Source of the DNA: Oenanthe sinensis
Taxonomy: Eukaryota > Streptophyta > Magnoliopsida > Apiales > Apiaceae
DNA: 64,000 nucleotides
NCBI GenBank assembly: GCA_028671895.1
Contig: CM053802.1
Span: forward strand, 35,626,201-35,690,200
Direction: 5' to 3'
Below are positions 1-12,565 of the stretch, piece by piece. Made by a program: the position numbers and the translations under genes. Position 1 is the stretch's first letter. Each line of letters starts with the position of its first letter. Under the pieces are notes generated by a model. The model searched no databases, had not been told where the DNA came from, and saw only the letters and a list, made by a program, of their open reading frames with translations.

Positions 1-369
1 TCTAAGGGGTTTGAAGTAGTGAAGGAGAACAGACTGGACTACCTGACATCTCAGTACAAACCTTAAAGTTTATTCTACAGGGAGATTACAGGAAGTTCGT
101 GCTAACACTGCAGATCATCTAGAACACAGGATTACAGCCAATAGAGATTTAAGGATACAACCACATTGTCTGTAGAAGAACTGTATGTGCTGAAGGCCTA
201 TGAACTAGAACAAGAGCTGAAGAAGATAATATTTGGTAAAGCAGGTTGTTAGCATATCCACTGTATTTGTGACCCATGAACCAAATTTGATTGAAGTCAA
301 GGTTGAGAACCTCTGAACAGAAACGAATTGATCCTAGAAGCTGAATTAAAGATGTAGCAGCTCAAGGTA

Positions 370-862
370 GTGGTCAAGGTGTTATATCTTACACATTGGA
401 ATAAACCAAGAACTGGATTGCAAGTCAAGCCTGCAGGGCAAACAGGAAGTTTAGTGACATCAGATTCAGACGGAATCCCAATTCTAAATCTAAGGTCCTT
501 ACCTATAGATTCCGTAAAGGAGATTTTCAAGATCAGTTCAAGAGGCGGTTGCAAGACAGGGATGGTTTATATTAAAAAGAAAAGATCAGGGGTTTGTTAC
601 ACAGTTCAAGAAGCCTGTACAAGCAAAAGATGACAAACACTATGTTGGGTTAAAGCAGGAATCTTAAGCATTAGTGAGGATGCAGCAAGGGAAAGCATTT
701 GTTGATGAAGTTAAATGCAAAGTTGATTCTATCAGTGATAGTGATGAACCAAATGGATATCTGGCATCAATGACCAACACTGGAGATGAATCACTAAGCA
801 CTTCACAGGTACACATTCTAACTAGTATATGTTTATCTAATTCAAAATTGTATGAGTTTTAG
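370..862 (+). pseudogene. Possible gag-region remnant of the SIRE-like element
   Basis: Two short open stretches (370-633 and 674-862) contain Ser/Asp/Glu-rich text but no clear zinc knuckle. They lie upstream of the protease remnant, where the end of gag is expected. From about 863 to 1530 the DNA is AT-rich with no open frame and no similarity I recognise; it may be an insertion or simply eroded sequence. Assignment rests on position only. Confidence 0.3.
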
Positions 863-1539
863 GTATTGAAATGTATTACATTTATGTCATCATGTTAGCA
901 TCTTAGAACTTAAATGCTTAATTGATTGCTAAGAATATGATTGCATGCTAGGATTCATGAGTTTAAATAAGTACATTTCATACTTGATTTTATATACAGT
1001 AAAATGAATATCTGGAGAATTAGATAGGGTGTTCTAGACGGTTAGGTGTATTCCTAAAACATTTGCTGGAACTTGAGTTAAATCTTTTGTGATTTAATAC
1101 CTCTGCTAATATTGTGAAAATTGCTAAATAGACAAACAGGTCATAGATCAGATATTTTATATTTGTTCTTAGTGTGATAAATGACTTGATAAGTATATGT
1201 GGAATTTGATATTGCTTATAATGTTTTATTCAAATATTCTGCATATTCTTGAATTGTTTATGTGCTTATTTTCATATGATTTGCTCTCACTCACATAGTT
1301 GCACTTAAATGCTATATCATATCATGTATTGCTTGTTAGAAATAAGATGAATATAAGATGGTAGAATTATCTAAGTAGTTAGTAACATTTATTGATTCGA
1401 GGTTTAATCTAAAACTGACTTAGGTAATTAGAGATAGTTAAAAATGTTAGACAACAACAAAATGGATTAGACAGAATTAGTAATTAATTTGTTAGTTCTT
1501 CCATCCATGTGCTTTATGCATATTGAAGCTGTTATTACC

Positions 1540-1934
1540 TCTGATAATATCTCTAACCCATCTGGACTCAATTAAAGTTGAGTACCAAGAAGCTTAATCA
1601 TTTGTTATTGCAGAGTATGTAACAAAAGGCAAAAGTTATGTGACTTCGTGACATTTATTGTTCGAGGCATATGATTAAGATTAAAGCTCTAATATCACAG
1701 TTGGTTGAGAAGGCCTCCCCGATGGTAACCTTTGGAGATGACAGCAAAGGATGTACAAGGGATATGGCTATCATGATTTATGAACTGTCATCAGTGGAAG
1801 CATCTTTCTTGTGGAAAGAATTAAGCACTATCTACATGGCACTAGGGAATTCTTTATCAAGGGTTTTCTGGAAAAGCATTGAAAAAGAAAAGTGTTTGAT
1901 CTCAAACAAGAAGGTTGGAAGCTCACTCAACTGA
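1540..1934 (+). pseudogene. Copia protease remnant
   Basis: At about 1561-1600 the + strand still reads as the GLN..WVPRSL-type stretch that precedes the protease in this copia group. At 1671 it reads ALISQLVEKASPMVTFGDDS, which matches the conserved segment after the protease active site in SIRE-type elements. The catalytic D-S/T-G triplet is not intact upstream, and stops interrupt the frame. The reading frame stays open for 87 codons to 1934, but the second half no longer resembles protease. A related fragment lies on the opposite strand at 44950-45080. Confidence 0.6.
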
Positions 1935-2149
1935 GAGTGAGGAAGTTTGTTCGTAGCTGACATGGAGTTTATATGCAAAGGTGAAGTGAACTTTTCAGTA
2001 AAGCTTCATCAGTAGAGAGTTAGCTATGGCATAGGAAGCTCTCACACTTGGTGAACAAGACAATAGATTCTTTGATAAAGAAGAAATTGGTGAGAGGACT
2101 GCTTCATATGGAATTCTATCTAGAAGGACATTTTGAAGTATGTCATATA

Positions 2150-2850
2150 GGAAAGTCAATGAAAACATCACACTGAAGCAAATTATGTCAATGAAGAAAT
2201 ATGCTTAGTGGTAATTGATTACAACCCTAGTTAAAAATTGGTGATGTTCGTGCATTCAACAGACAAACTGTCACAGATGGTAATTGATCACATCAGGTAG
2301 ATTAAGTTGGATGCAAAGTAAGCTGTGAGAACTTTGAAGTCAGATATTGGAACTCTATTTCGCGAATGAAGTTCTAAATAAAGTCTGCACTGAAAAAGGT
2401 ACTTTAAAGCTGAAACAATTAACACAACATGTTGCTTTAAGCAACAAGATCGTGAAAAGACATCATATGAGTAAATGGTCAATCAGAAGAAAACACTGAA
2501 GCTCTTTCGTGTGTTTGGAGGAAATTGATATTTATTGAAGATTTAGATGAGTATCTTGACAAGAAGTTAAGACTCAAGGAACAATTTTCCTCGGCTACTC
2601 ATTGATGATGAAAAACCAGAAGGTGATTAAAAGTCTGAATGTGTCGACCTACTATACCAAGCTCCCAAGCATTCAAATGAATGACTATTCTGAATCCTTG
2701 AAGTATGACATCTTGTTAGAGTCAAATTCAGATACTGATGATGAAACTGAGGTTGTAGAAGGAAACAATGATAATGATGTTGATTTAGATCCTATTAGTG
2801 GAAATGGTAGTGAAACTACACAACTCGTGAACTTTAACAGAATCCACTGA
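2150..2850 (+). pseudogene. Integrase end and acidic linker remnant of copia pol
   Basis: Scattered frames between the protease and reverse transcriptase remnants suggest eroded integrase. The last part (2602-2850) is an open stretch rich in Ser, Asp and Glu. It resembles the acidic linker that usually separates integrase from reverse transcriptase in copia polyproteins. No DDE motif survives. The call depends mainly on position. Confidence 0.35.
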
Positions 2851-3089
2851 AAAAGGTGAAGGATCTTCAACACATCCTAACAGCAGCTTAGGGGGAGTAA
2901 AATAAAAGAAGGATCTACTAGTCGTACTCAACACAATGATGATCAAAGGAATACAACAAGAACATATCTGTCGAGACAAAAGGTTTGAAGTCAAAGTCAA
3001 TCCTGGAGTCTAATTCTTAGTAAACCGGATTATTGAGTAAAGGCTAGAAGTGCTAATCAAAATGAACATATATTTTTTTAGGATCTCAC

Positions 3090-3400
3090 ATCTGGAATCC
3101 CAAAGAATACTGAAGATGCACTGATTGATCCAGATTAGGTGATTGCAATGCAAGGTGATCTCAATCAGTTTGAAGGCAGAAATTATTGAAGCTGGAACCC
3201 AGACCACTAAAGTCGAAGCTGAAATTGGTACAGTAAGGGTTGCAGAAACTGAATGTTTACTGGCATTGTTATGAGGGACAAAGCCAAACTGGTTGCTACA
3301 GGTTACTATCAAGTAGAAGGTATCAACGATGATGGAAATAGAATCTTCGAAACTTTCAAGATCTAACAGAAGCACCAGAGACGAAATTTGATCCTATTAG
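3090..3400 (+). pseudogene. Copia reverse transcriptase remnant
   Basis: Frame-hopping translation gives ALIDPD, then a stop, then VIAMQGDLNQFE, followed by VMRDKAKLVATGYYQVEGI. These match the start of the copia RVT_2 domain (the 'al.dp.W..Am..El.qFe' and 'N KARLVAqGy.QveGiDy' blocks). The catalytic YVDD region is missing. About 600 bases to the right lie the RNase H remnants, so the C-terminal half of RT has been lost or eroded beyond recognition. Confidence 0.65.
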
Positions 3401-4049
3401 GGCTGAACAAGTTGATGACCTAACAATAGGATATTCCTAGCACATGTTGAGCATTCAAGCATGAATATTTATCAGATGAATGTGAACAAAGTGCACTCCT
3501 GAATGGTGAGTTAGAAGTTGAAGTTGATGTACAACATTTCCTGGACTTTGAAGTTGCAGATCATTGGAATTTATATATCATTCTCTTCACAAGCTCTCTG
3601 TGAATGGAGTTGAGATTGAAGCAAATCGTCAAAGACATGGTATGACACTCTAACTGCTAATTACTTGAAAATGATTTTATATTAGAGTAGTTATACACAT
3701 ATATATCTCTAGAATACATGGCATACACAATGTCATATATGTGCTAGTATACCATGATATTATTATATGTGGGTCTATTAATGAAAATTTAGTAAGAGAT
3801 ATTTGCTAAGTTAATGCAGAGTAGGTACAACATGAGCATGTTGGAAGAGTTGCAATTATTTTTGGATTACAATTAATTCAAAAGAATGATGGCAATTAAA
3901 GTAAGTCAAAGATCTTTTGAAGATGCGCAATTTAAAAGATTCTAGATCTGCCAAGACTTCTTGCCAACAAACCACTAAGCTTGATCAGGGCAAATCAGGT
4001 ATATGAACTGAAGTGACAAGTTATAGAGGTATAATCAGCTCATTACTTA

Positions 4050-4450
4050 TTCAAGTGCATAAAGAACATATATTTTATTCTCGATGTGCCTATGTGCAAG
4101 TTTCCAAGTGGATACTAGAGAATCTTATCTTATAGCTAAGTTATGAATTGTTAGATATCTTAGGGGATCACCAATTCTTAGAATCTGGGACCCTAAAGAT
4201 ACTAGGTTTAACCTGATTGGCTATATAGATATAGATAATGCAGATTGTAAGAAAGACAGGGAAATCATTCCTAGAAGCTGTCAATTTCTAGCAACACTGT
4301 TGATCTCTTCACACCACGTAATGAACAAGCTCATGGACATCAGGTATCATTTCTTTCGAGATTGTCCTTAGTAGAATAACTTGCAGATATTTGTTAAACA
4401 ACTTGATGAATTCATTTTGTCTAAGTTGGTTAGTAAACTTGGGATATTAT
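4050..4450 (+). pseudogene. Copia RNase H remnant
   Basis: The + strand reads CARFQVDTRESYLIA, then IVRYLRGSPILRIWDPKDT, then NLIGYIDIDNADCKKDRKS. These match the C-terminal part of copia pol, where the usual text is close to 'CARFQ.nPKESHL.AVKRI.RYLKGT' and 'GysDaDfAGCk.DRKS'. The next piece reads DIRYHFFRD and LADICX-type text up to 4450, corresponding to the end of RNase H. Several stops and frameshifts are present. Confidence 0.75.
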
Positions 4451-7400
4451 TTATATGCATATTTGTTGAAAATCCCATCTGCAAGGAATTCTCAAATGAG
4501 TTCACAAGTATTAAATTTTCAATATTTAAAGGACTTGTGAATTTATTTGAAATCCAGTACCTCATACTTTTTGCTATTAGTTTAATTATCATGCTTCCAA
4601 TGTTATATGCACATGTGGTAGTTAAATTATCCAGCATAAAGTTAGAAGCATAATTATTTGCATGTTAAATATTTGATGAGTATTAGTCAAGATGTCTTGC
4701 TTAATTGCTCTGATATTTTGCTCTGATATTTTTAAATATTTTGTTACAAATAATTGTGATACTTTTGATATTAGTGACAGTATTTAGAATTTCTGTTCTA
4801 AGTAATAAATGCACATTTCAAAACTCACTAATATTGGAAGACGAAGTATTTTCTAAGTTATGTGTATAAAATTCTCAATATTTTATATACTTAGAAAATA
4901 TTTCTAAATTTGATTTTAATTACGAGAAGTTGCAATTAGGAACACAAGTGTTAAATGTCTATATTTAAAGGACTTGTGAATTTCTATTCAACTATTTTCT
5001 CGAGCTTACATATATCAATAATAATTGTTATGAGTATAATTGTAATATGCTAGAGTGACAATTATTAGATATAGTGTAGGAAGTTAGATGCTAATATTCA
5101 ATCTTATGAATATTTTAGTATTTAGCAAAATTATTTTATCTTATTAAAATTATGGATTGAAGCAATTCCATGATTATCAGTTTTATAATTTTGATTTGAT
5201 AAAATATAAGAAGCACAATTTCTTGCATTTTGAAATTATTGATAAATATCTAATAATTGGTATCAGCGTGCAATTAATTGTGATATTTTTAATATTAGTG
5301 ATAATACAAGTTGCTTATCTGAAATCACTAATAATAAAAATATGTTTAAATGCTTATTGTTCTACTGAATAATTGCACATGTTATTTGATTTATATATGC
5401 ATGTCTGTGGTAACTGTTTAGTATTACATGAGTATTTATATTAGTTTTCTTTCTTCGACTGAATTTTAAACTTGAATGTATTAAAAAGAAACTTTTGTAT
5501 GTTTCTTTTTCAAAACGTTTTATTCAAAGAGACATTCACTTTCTATCAGTTTTAGAGAAGAAAACATCAAAATTCTTTTTTAAAACTTCTCTTTTGAAAA
5601 TCGTTTGATTTACAGCCCTACTTTATTTTACCAAACCTACGATGTGAATCAAATTTTTCTTGAGAATAATTTTTCTCCAATCTCAAAATTTATTATCCTC
5701 TCTCAAAATCTAGTTTTAAAAGTTTTATCTTACAAAACTTTTTCTCTCTTAATTTTTCTTTTTAAAGTGGCAGATACTTTGTGACTGCTATTTTATTTGG
5801 AGAAATTATTTTAACTTCGAGGTACCAATCACTTGTAAAATGATTTATTTTCAAATACTTGTTTCAATGTATGTTTCACATTGATTCGTAGTACCAAAAC
5901 AGTGATTGTTACTTTGAAGGCCTAGTACTGTATTGTTAAGAATTCATACACCCCAATTGTCATGTTTTTATTTTAAGTCGGGGATACTCTCAGGTGGACG
6001 AAAATGATGTAAATCATAATTGCATTATGAGTCGAAAAATCATAGTCCTCCATCTGATAAGGATGTTTTGCAAAACTGTTTTCAAAACATACAGTATTAA
6101 GGTTTAAAGGAAAAGAGTCATTTTAATTGAGATAAAATTTGGTAAAAGAGTTGAGTTTCTTATTTGGTGTAAATTCCCGCGTTTTATTATGGGAAGTTTG
6201 CCTTATAAGAAATTCATAAGGGATAGAATTTTTCTCTGATACTCCCGCGTTTTATTATGGGATAAGTATCTTAAAAAAAATTTCTATTGGTGTCACGCTC
6301 TTAAGTGATAAATCTTTACAACCGACAAAAATCTTTTATTAAAAGTGCTAAAATGCAATCGTTTACCATTCCTTTTTATATTTTTCCTTCTCCTTGAGAT
6401 GAAAAATATGTTTTAGAATGTTAAAATGATTATTTCATTTTATCTTATTTAATTGATTTTATCCGTTTAGCCCCCAGTGGCTTCAGAAGCTGGCCAGGAG
6501 GTTGAAAACCCATCAATCTCTTACCCAGGCCTTAATGTCAAACACTGATTCATCCACTTCCATATATTAACCCTTGGAGAGGTAAGGAACTTATGTTAGT
6601 TAGAGGTTGATAAGGGAGAAACTGCACTTGATGCAGCAAATAAGGATGAAGTCGGAAGTGCACCCACAACTCTACCTCCAGAGAAGTAAAGTAGTATTTA
6701 ACAAAGGTAACTGTAAGCTCATCTGCATCTTCTCAAAAGGATCCAGAGCTGAAAAGGCAATAAAATTGTCTCTGGAATCATTCTCTCAACATGATGAGTC
6801 CATTGAAATTCGCTAGTCAGCCAGAACACCTTGTATTGTGTCAAGCACACCACTAGCACTCACGCTGATGGTAAGCCAAAATAGATAAATTCTAGGAACA
6901 CATTGCAAGGCGTGCACAGTGAGAGGTATAGGCATTCAGAGGAGATACGGACTCTAGCCATATACTACATTGTTCAAGTATCTACCTCAAACAGAAGTTA
7001 ATCTTCTGCATCCTGAAAGGGAGATCTCTTGTTCAGATTTATCTGGGCTTGAGAGGCAACTGCTTGACAAGAATTCTTCGGATGAGTCAAGTAGGGTATT
7101 TTACACAAATTCCCGTCACAGGGTTATGAGGGAAACGTAGGCTCTAAATTGCCATTCATTACATTGTCTACTACGTAAACCATCCTGAAAGGAACATTTC
7201 CAGATCCTGAAAATGAATGTCCACCTCCCATTTACGGAGAAGGTGTGAGGCAACTCCTTGATAGAACAAGGTAGGATTCCCTAACAGATTTTAAAATCTT
7301 GGGATAACCCATCTCAAAGAGGTGAGGCTCCACTAGACAGTGATTTAGCAAAAGCTATTGAGTCTGGTGCTGAGACAATGCTTATGCATGACAGATCAAG

Positions 7401-8505
7401 AACACTTCTATGAGGCAATTCTCCACTTGATAGTGATTCAGTTCATTCTGATGAATCAGGTGTTGGGAATATATGATTTGACGGATTTCACTTGCAGGTA
7501 CAGAAGGCTATATTTGAAATGCAGAGTGAAAGTAAGAGAGAGAAACACTTAAGTGAAAGTGAGGGAGAGATACACTTGAGTGAGAGATAGGGAGAAAAAG
7601 AGTGAAACACTTCTAAGTGCTCGACACTTGAGTGTAAACACTAACAGAACATAGTAGAAGTGAGGAAACCATAGACCAAACACTTACCCTTGCTACTTGC
7701 TACTTCTGAAAGAAAAGCTACTATATTTTTCCCAATCAACGACAGACAAGAACCTTCCTTGGAAGACAAACCATTCAAAATATAGGCTATTGGAGGATTC
7801 CTCAACCAAGGGGGAGAATTTATAGGAAGAAAAATGAGAAGTTAATAAAGTCTTATCTTCGTATCCTTGGGAAAAGTTAATATCCTAAAGGGGTTCGTAT
7901 CCTGGATCCTTAGGGGAAGATCCTTAGAAAAAGGAGTTCGTATCCTTAGGGGGAGATTTTAGAACGAAAGAAAAAGAAAATCTTATCTTCTGATCCTTAT
8001 GAGAAATAACAGAATATGGGAGAATCAAGAAACTGTATCCTATACTTGAAAGGAGTTGTCATTAGAGGATTCCTCATCCAAGTGGGATGTACATAAAAGA
8101 ATTGACACTTCCATTGATTTTCTAAAGGGAGAAGAAGAAAAAGAATGAGAATCACATTCTTAGGGGGAGAACATTATTTGAGCTATGTTATGTGCTCTAT
8201 TGAAGACGTTCCCAGGAATATTGATTCTTATGAAGCTCTGTTCATGATAAGTTCTTTAAGTTCAAACTATGAAGGATTTTGAAGCAGAGAAAGCTCAAAC
8301 AGACATAAATGAAGATGATACTACATGAATATCAGTTCAGTGCTAGAGGAACAGACATCTTTCGTTTCTGTTACTCAAGAATTCTAGAAATGCAGTATTT
8401 GATCCAGAAAAACCAGTAGCATTATTTACAAGTCTCGGACGATTACTTTTTCTAGTTGTTAGTTGAGTTATCCTCTCTATGAGATTTGTTTGCTAAGTTT
8501 AACAA
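4451..8505 (+). other. Long post-pol region, possibly a decayed env-like ORF
   Basis: About 4 kb lies between the end of RNase H and the LTR. The first 2 kb is AT-rich and non-coding. From about 6470 to 8500 the composition becomes more coding-like (Ser/Glu-rich short frames at 6607-6816 and 7358-7552), but no long frame survives. Two similar segments contain the motif CCCGCGTTTTATTATGGGA (about 6177 and 6243), and several versions of GTATCCTTAGGGG lie near 7860-7960. SIRE-lineage elements often carry an env-like ORF here; I cannot confirm it in this copy. Confidence 0.4.
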
Positions 8506-8521
8506 TCAAATAGGGGGAGAT
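8506..8521 (+). other. Polypurine tract
   Basis: The sequence AATCAAATAGGGGGAGAT immediately precedes an LTR start (TGTTGGTGAG). It is the expected plus-strand primer of the copia element. The mirror-image counterpart on the other strand lies at 55878-55895, next to another SIRE-like LTR. Confidence 0.7.
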
Positions 8522-10340
8522 TGTTGGTGAGATTACGAAGCTGTATGAATAGTAATCGTGATAACTCAACACTAGAACATGACAGGTAAATAATACTACG
8601 TCTACACAGAAATCATGTATAAATGAAGACAAGGCAAATACAGTGAATCAAGACATTAGAAGAAGTTTTGAAGTCTACTACAGGTCACTGATAGAAGTTC
8701 ATTAATATGTTCATGCCTCAGTGAAGAATAATGGTTAAAGACTTTCAGGGTTTCAGAAGTGTTAAAGATTCAGTATAGAAGTGCCACTAGAAGATTTCAG
8801 TGTAAAAGCACTGATTGAAGATAGACAGTGTTTATCAACAGTCAGTGTTCGAAGAAATAAAGAACTGCAACAATAATGTCAATTGGTTTAATTGAGAATA
8901 TGGAGATCAATACAGTGTTAGTCACTTGTGAACCAGACCAGTGCACTAAGTGTCAACACAAAGAATTTGATTAACATGTTCATTGTTCAAGAAGAATTGA
9001 CAGAAGCAAGTGAGTAAAGATTTTACAGCAGTTAGAATTTACCAAGTCATTGTACATGGTGAAGAATTCGACACCTAGAAAATCAAGGTGAAGAATTCGA
9101 CACCCAAGGCACACTTATTGAAGAAATTGACACCAAGCATTACATGGTGAAGAAATTGACACTAAGTCATACATGGTGAAGAAATCGACACGAAGCCTTT
9201 CATGGTGAAGAAAATCGACACCAAGTTTTAAAGAGTGAAGAACTTCGACACCTAGTAATTTAAGTTCTCAAGTGTTAACCATGTGTGAAGAATTCGACAC
9301 ATAGAAATACTATGCATAGAATTCGACACCTAGCTGAGAAATTACTAAGGCAAGTACATCAAGGGAAAAACTCGACACCTAGCTATACTATGCAGTAAAT
9401 TCGACACCTAGGATTGTTTTTAGTATCCAAGGCATGTTCAAGGGAAGAATTCGACACCTAGTTCACACAAGGAATAGAATTCGACACATAGACTTTAAAA
9501 TCTACCAAGGCATGTACCATGGAGTAAAACTCGACACCTAGCTGTCAAAGTCTCAAGAATTCGACACCCATTGTTTTATGTCAAGGCAATTACATGTGAC
9601 TGCAGAATTCGACACCTAGACAATTTTCTAAGATAAAGTACATGGGATCAAAATTGGATACTTAGAAAATGTACATGGATTTCTCAAAGTCAACTCAAGT
9701 CGACATACAAGGTGAAAGAATTCGACACTCACAACTGCAGTTCAATTATTGAAAAGTCTACACTATATTAACAAATGAATTTAATTCATTTGGCATGGAT
9801 GTGTGTGTGTGAAAATATACACACAGAAGTAAAGAGATATAGAGAGAAGCAGAAGCCGGAGAAGAAGAGATACAAAACTATACATATACCTTCTTCACCG
9901 GAGTTTTATAATCTAGCCAGTTCATTATGTTGTAAATCTATAGGGCTATTATAAAGCACTCTCTGTTAGATTGATTTCTAGTTTGTTCATACTCAGATCT
10001 ATACTTTGTAATAAGAATTAGTCTTATCTCTTCGTAGAAGCAAATAACTATGTTCTTTGGAAGCCAGTTATTAATTTAACTGGGTGTAACAAAACCTCAG
10101 GGATTAATACGAAAGTAATATTCCCCGAAACCTGTCTCGTTTTAATTACTTGCTAATTTTCTAGAACTGTACTATTTAATCACTAAAACAGAAAATTAGT
10201 AAGCCAGCCTCCTAAACACTCCTGAACTCGAACCACTAACCAAACTCTAAATTATATATCCGTAAAAGATTCGAAAGAATTTTTTTAATTTAGTGAGTAT
10301 CGTATTCAACCCCCCTTCTATGATACTTTCGGGACCTAAA
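8522..10340 (+). mobile_element. 3' LTR of the SIRE-like copia element
   Basis: The LTR starts TGTTGGTGAG directly after the purine tract. Its far end is approximate, at the segment TATTCAACCCCCCTTCTATG (about 10302-10325) followed by TTTCGGGACC. It contains a minisatellite (9056-9730) and a likely transcription start region with GA-rich sequence near 9835-9870. Parts of 8600-8960 are recognisably similar to 63580-63850 and to the minus-strand LTR at 55322-55877, for example GTTCATGCCTCAGTGA. The total length, about 1.8 kb, is long but acceptable for this lineage. Confidence 0.65.
9056..9730 (+). repeat. Degenerate minisatellite with core GAATTCGACACCTAG
   Basis: About 17 copies of a core close to GAAGAATTCGACACCTAG occur at irregular spacing of roughly 28-60 bases. 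Early copies read GAAATTGACACC or GAAATCGACACG, later ones GAATTCGACACCTAG. Spacers share AAGGCATGTACAT-like text. Irregular spacing, inexact cores and location inside an LTR rule out a CRISPR array. Confidence 0.85.
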
Positions 10341-10344
10341 ATCT

Positions 10345-11760
10345 ATGCATTGCAAGAAAGAAAAGAATTCCATACATGTAAATGAATCTACTGCACATGC
10401 CATTTCTATAAATACCATGTCTTCCAATTCTATGCCCATGAATGCCATGACCTCAACTTTGGTTGCACTTAATGTTCACCTGCCATATGCACATATGCCA
10501 TATATGTTCAATCCATTCTTTGCATATTCCAATATTAACATGCCCAGAATGCCATGGAACATGTCTATTGCCAATGATAACCATGCTAATTAAACTGTTA
10601 AGTCTGAATTTATGCATGATACTTCTACCATGAGCTCCAAGGTGCATGTGCCTCAAAAACTAACTCCTAAAGTTAAAGTGGAATTAAATCCACCAAAATC
10701 AAAGGAACAAAAATTGGCAACTAAGGCACAGGCTGCAACTAATAAAAGAGGACCCAATGCAACTTGAGTACCAAAAGCAACTTAAATATTTTTAAATACG
10801 TGCAGGGAAGAAGAAAGAAACTCTGGTATCTAGACATTGGGTATTCTAGACATATGACAGGAGACATGTCCATGCTCACAAAGTTTGTGGAGAAAGCTGG
10901 CCCAAGAGGTACCTTTGGAGATGATATCAAATGATATACCTTGGGATATAGCTCAATTATAAAAGAGAATGTCATCATTGAACTTGTTGCACTAGTTCAT
11001 GGATTAAGGCATAATCTGCTAAGTATCAATCAACTATGTGACAATGGAAATTGTGTGTGGTTTACAATAGAATCATCCATTATATCAAACAAAGAATCTG
11101 GTGAAGTACTATTAGTTGGAGGAAGAAAATGAAATGTCTATGTTACTAATTCCAACTCTGTAAAGGAAAACTCTATGACATGTTTGCTTAGCAAGGCCAA
11201 TGCAGATGAAAGTTGGATTTGACACAAGAAGCTAGCCCATCTAAATTTCAAACCCATGAATCAACTGATTAGAAAGAATTTGGTTAGAGGCATTCCACAA
11301 ATGGAATTCATCAAGGATGGTCTATGGAATGCCTATCAAAAAGGAGAATAAAAGAAGGCATCATTCAAGTCCAAGATAGAGTCATCAATTGAAAAGCCTT
11401 TGGAACTGTTACACATGGATGCATTTGGACCTGTCAACATAATGTCAATTACCAAAAAGTAATATGCTTTAGCAATTGTGGATGACTTCACAAGATTCAC
11501 CTAGGTGTATTTTCGACATTCCAGGAATGAGGCAAGTAAATTTATTATCAATCACGTGAAGAATATTGAGACTGGTACTGAATTGAAGGTCAAGAAAATT
11601 AGAAGTGATAATTGTACTAATTCAAGAATTCAACTATGACAGAATTCCGTGAAGAAAATGGAATCACTCATAATTTTTTTGCTCCTAGAACTCCTCAGCA
11701 AAATGGGGTAGTTTAAAGAAAGAACAGGACCTTGATTGAAGCTACAAGGACAATGTTTAA
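10345..11760 (+). pseudogene. Decayed copia gag-protease-integrase fragment
   Basis: The + strand carries a Met/Asn-rich gag tail (10345-10593, 82 codons open), then KRGPNAT followed by VPKAT (the linker before the protease). Protease-like text includes GYSRHMTGDMSML and GPRGTFGDDIK. The pre-integrase block reads KKLAHLNFKPMNQL. The integrase core begins LELLHMDAFGPVN and includes AIVDDFTRFT. It ends in LIEATRTMF at about 11760. All parts are in SIRE-like order but cross stops and frameshifts. It starts directly after the LTR, without an obvious leader or full gag, so it is either a second element or a deletion derivative. Confidence 0.75.
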
Positions 11761-11764
11761 TTCT

Positions 11765-12565
11765 ATTATCAAAAATAAATTAATTATTTAATTTATTTAA
11801 TTAAATTAATTCAAGTTAAAATTAATTTAATTTATAAATTATTTAATTGGATGAAGTAGAATGAATTTACTAGAAAAGAAATGATTTTGTATGACTTTTA
11901 AATAGTCTTTTTAGACTTTTATTAAAAGTCATACTGAATGCTTTAAAGAAAGTAATACCGAACTAATTAGAAAAGGTCATAATGAGCTGTTCATAAGGTC
12001 ATACTAAATGCATTTGAAAAAAAGTCATGCTGAAGCTTTTAAGGAAAGTCATACGAGCCTTACAGAAAATCATACCGAATTTTAAACTTCAAAAGGTCAT
12101 GCTGGAGCTCAAGAAAAGGTCATACCGAACTGTTTCAAAAGTCATACCTAAGGTATTTCGAAAAGTCTGAAGGCATAACAAGAGTCTGAAAACTGTCATA
12201 TTGCAAATGCCATATAAGATTCTCATCCTTTAAAAATATGAGGCTTTAGACTACATATTTCTGTTGTTGAAAAAATTCAAATTCAGTAATTTGTATGCTT
12301 GTAATATTGACAGACTTTATGTGCTGATTTGAATTATAATTAATTAAATTAGAACGATTCATGTCAAAATCGTTCTAGAATTTTAAACAGTTATTTACAC
12401 TTTTATCATATTAATTTTGTAATACTTTTCAAGTTAATAATCATATCTTCTACTTGAACAGTATTTTATTAAAATTAATATTTTGATATAATTTAAAATA
12501 ATATATTAATCCAAAATTTCACGATTAAATATTGATATTGTATTTAACCTCATTCTACAATATCA
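11765..12565. mobile_element. LTR-like block, unassigned copia type
   Basis: This AT-rich block follows the integrase fragment and holds a short-motif array (11925-12180). A run ending TTTAACCTCATTCTACAATA (12543-12562) resembles the end of copia LTRs in this window, where TATTCAACC precedes a TC-rich stretch. No terminal TG/CA pair or target duplication could be fixed. The call is an inference from resemblance to the other minisatellite-bearing LTRs. Confidence 0.35.
11925..12180 (+). repeat. Minisatellite with core AAAAGGTCATACCGA
   Basis: About ten inexact copies of AAAAGGTCATACCGAAC are spaced every 20-30 bases, with variants such as AAAGTCATGCTGAAG and AAAATCATACCGAAT. The array sits at the same relative place in an LTR-like block as the unrelated arrays at 9056, 42930 and 43650. 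Confidence 0.75.

Larger units (their letters stand above)
1..10340 (+). mobile_element. Decayed SIRE/Maximus-like Ty1/copia element, 5' end outside the window
   Basis: Protein remnants appear on the + strand in copia order: protease-like, integrase/linker, reverse transcriptase, RNase H. A long non-pol region, a purine tract and an LTR follow. The 4-kb stretch between RNase H and the LTR is typical of the SIRE/Maximus lineage, which carries an extra env-like ORF there. Every coding part has several stops and frameshifts, so the copy is old and cannot encode proteins. The 5' LTR and most of gag would lie to the left of base 1. Lineage assignment is inferred from layout and domain resemblance; no search was run. 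Confidence 0.75.

Noticed and set aside
862..1611. A possible intron in the copia gag-pol (GT near 806, CAG near 1611)
   Set aside because: Coding-like text (GLN..WVPRS) reappears before the proposed acceptor, so the interval is not a clean intron; the copy is too decayed to decide.
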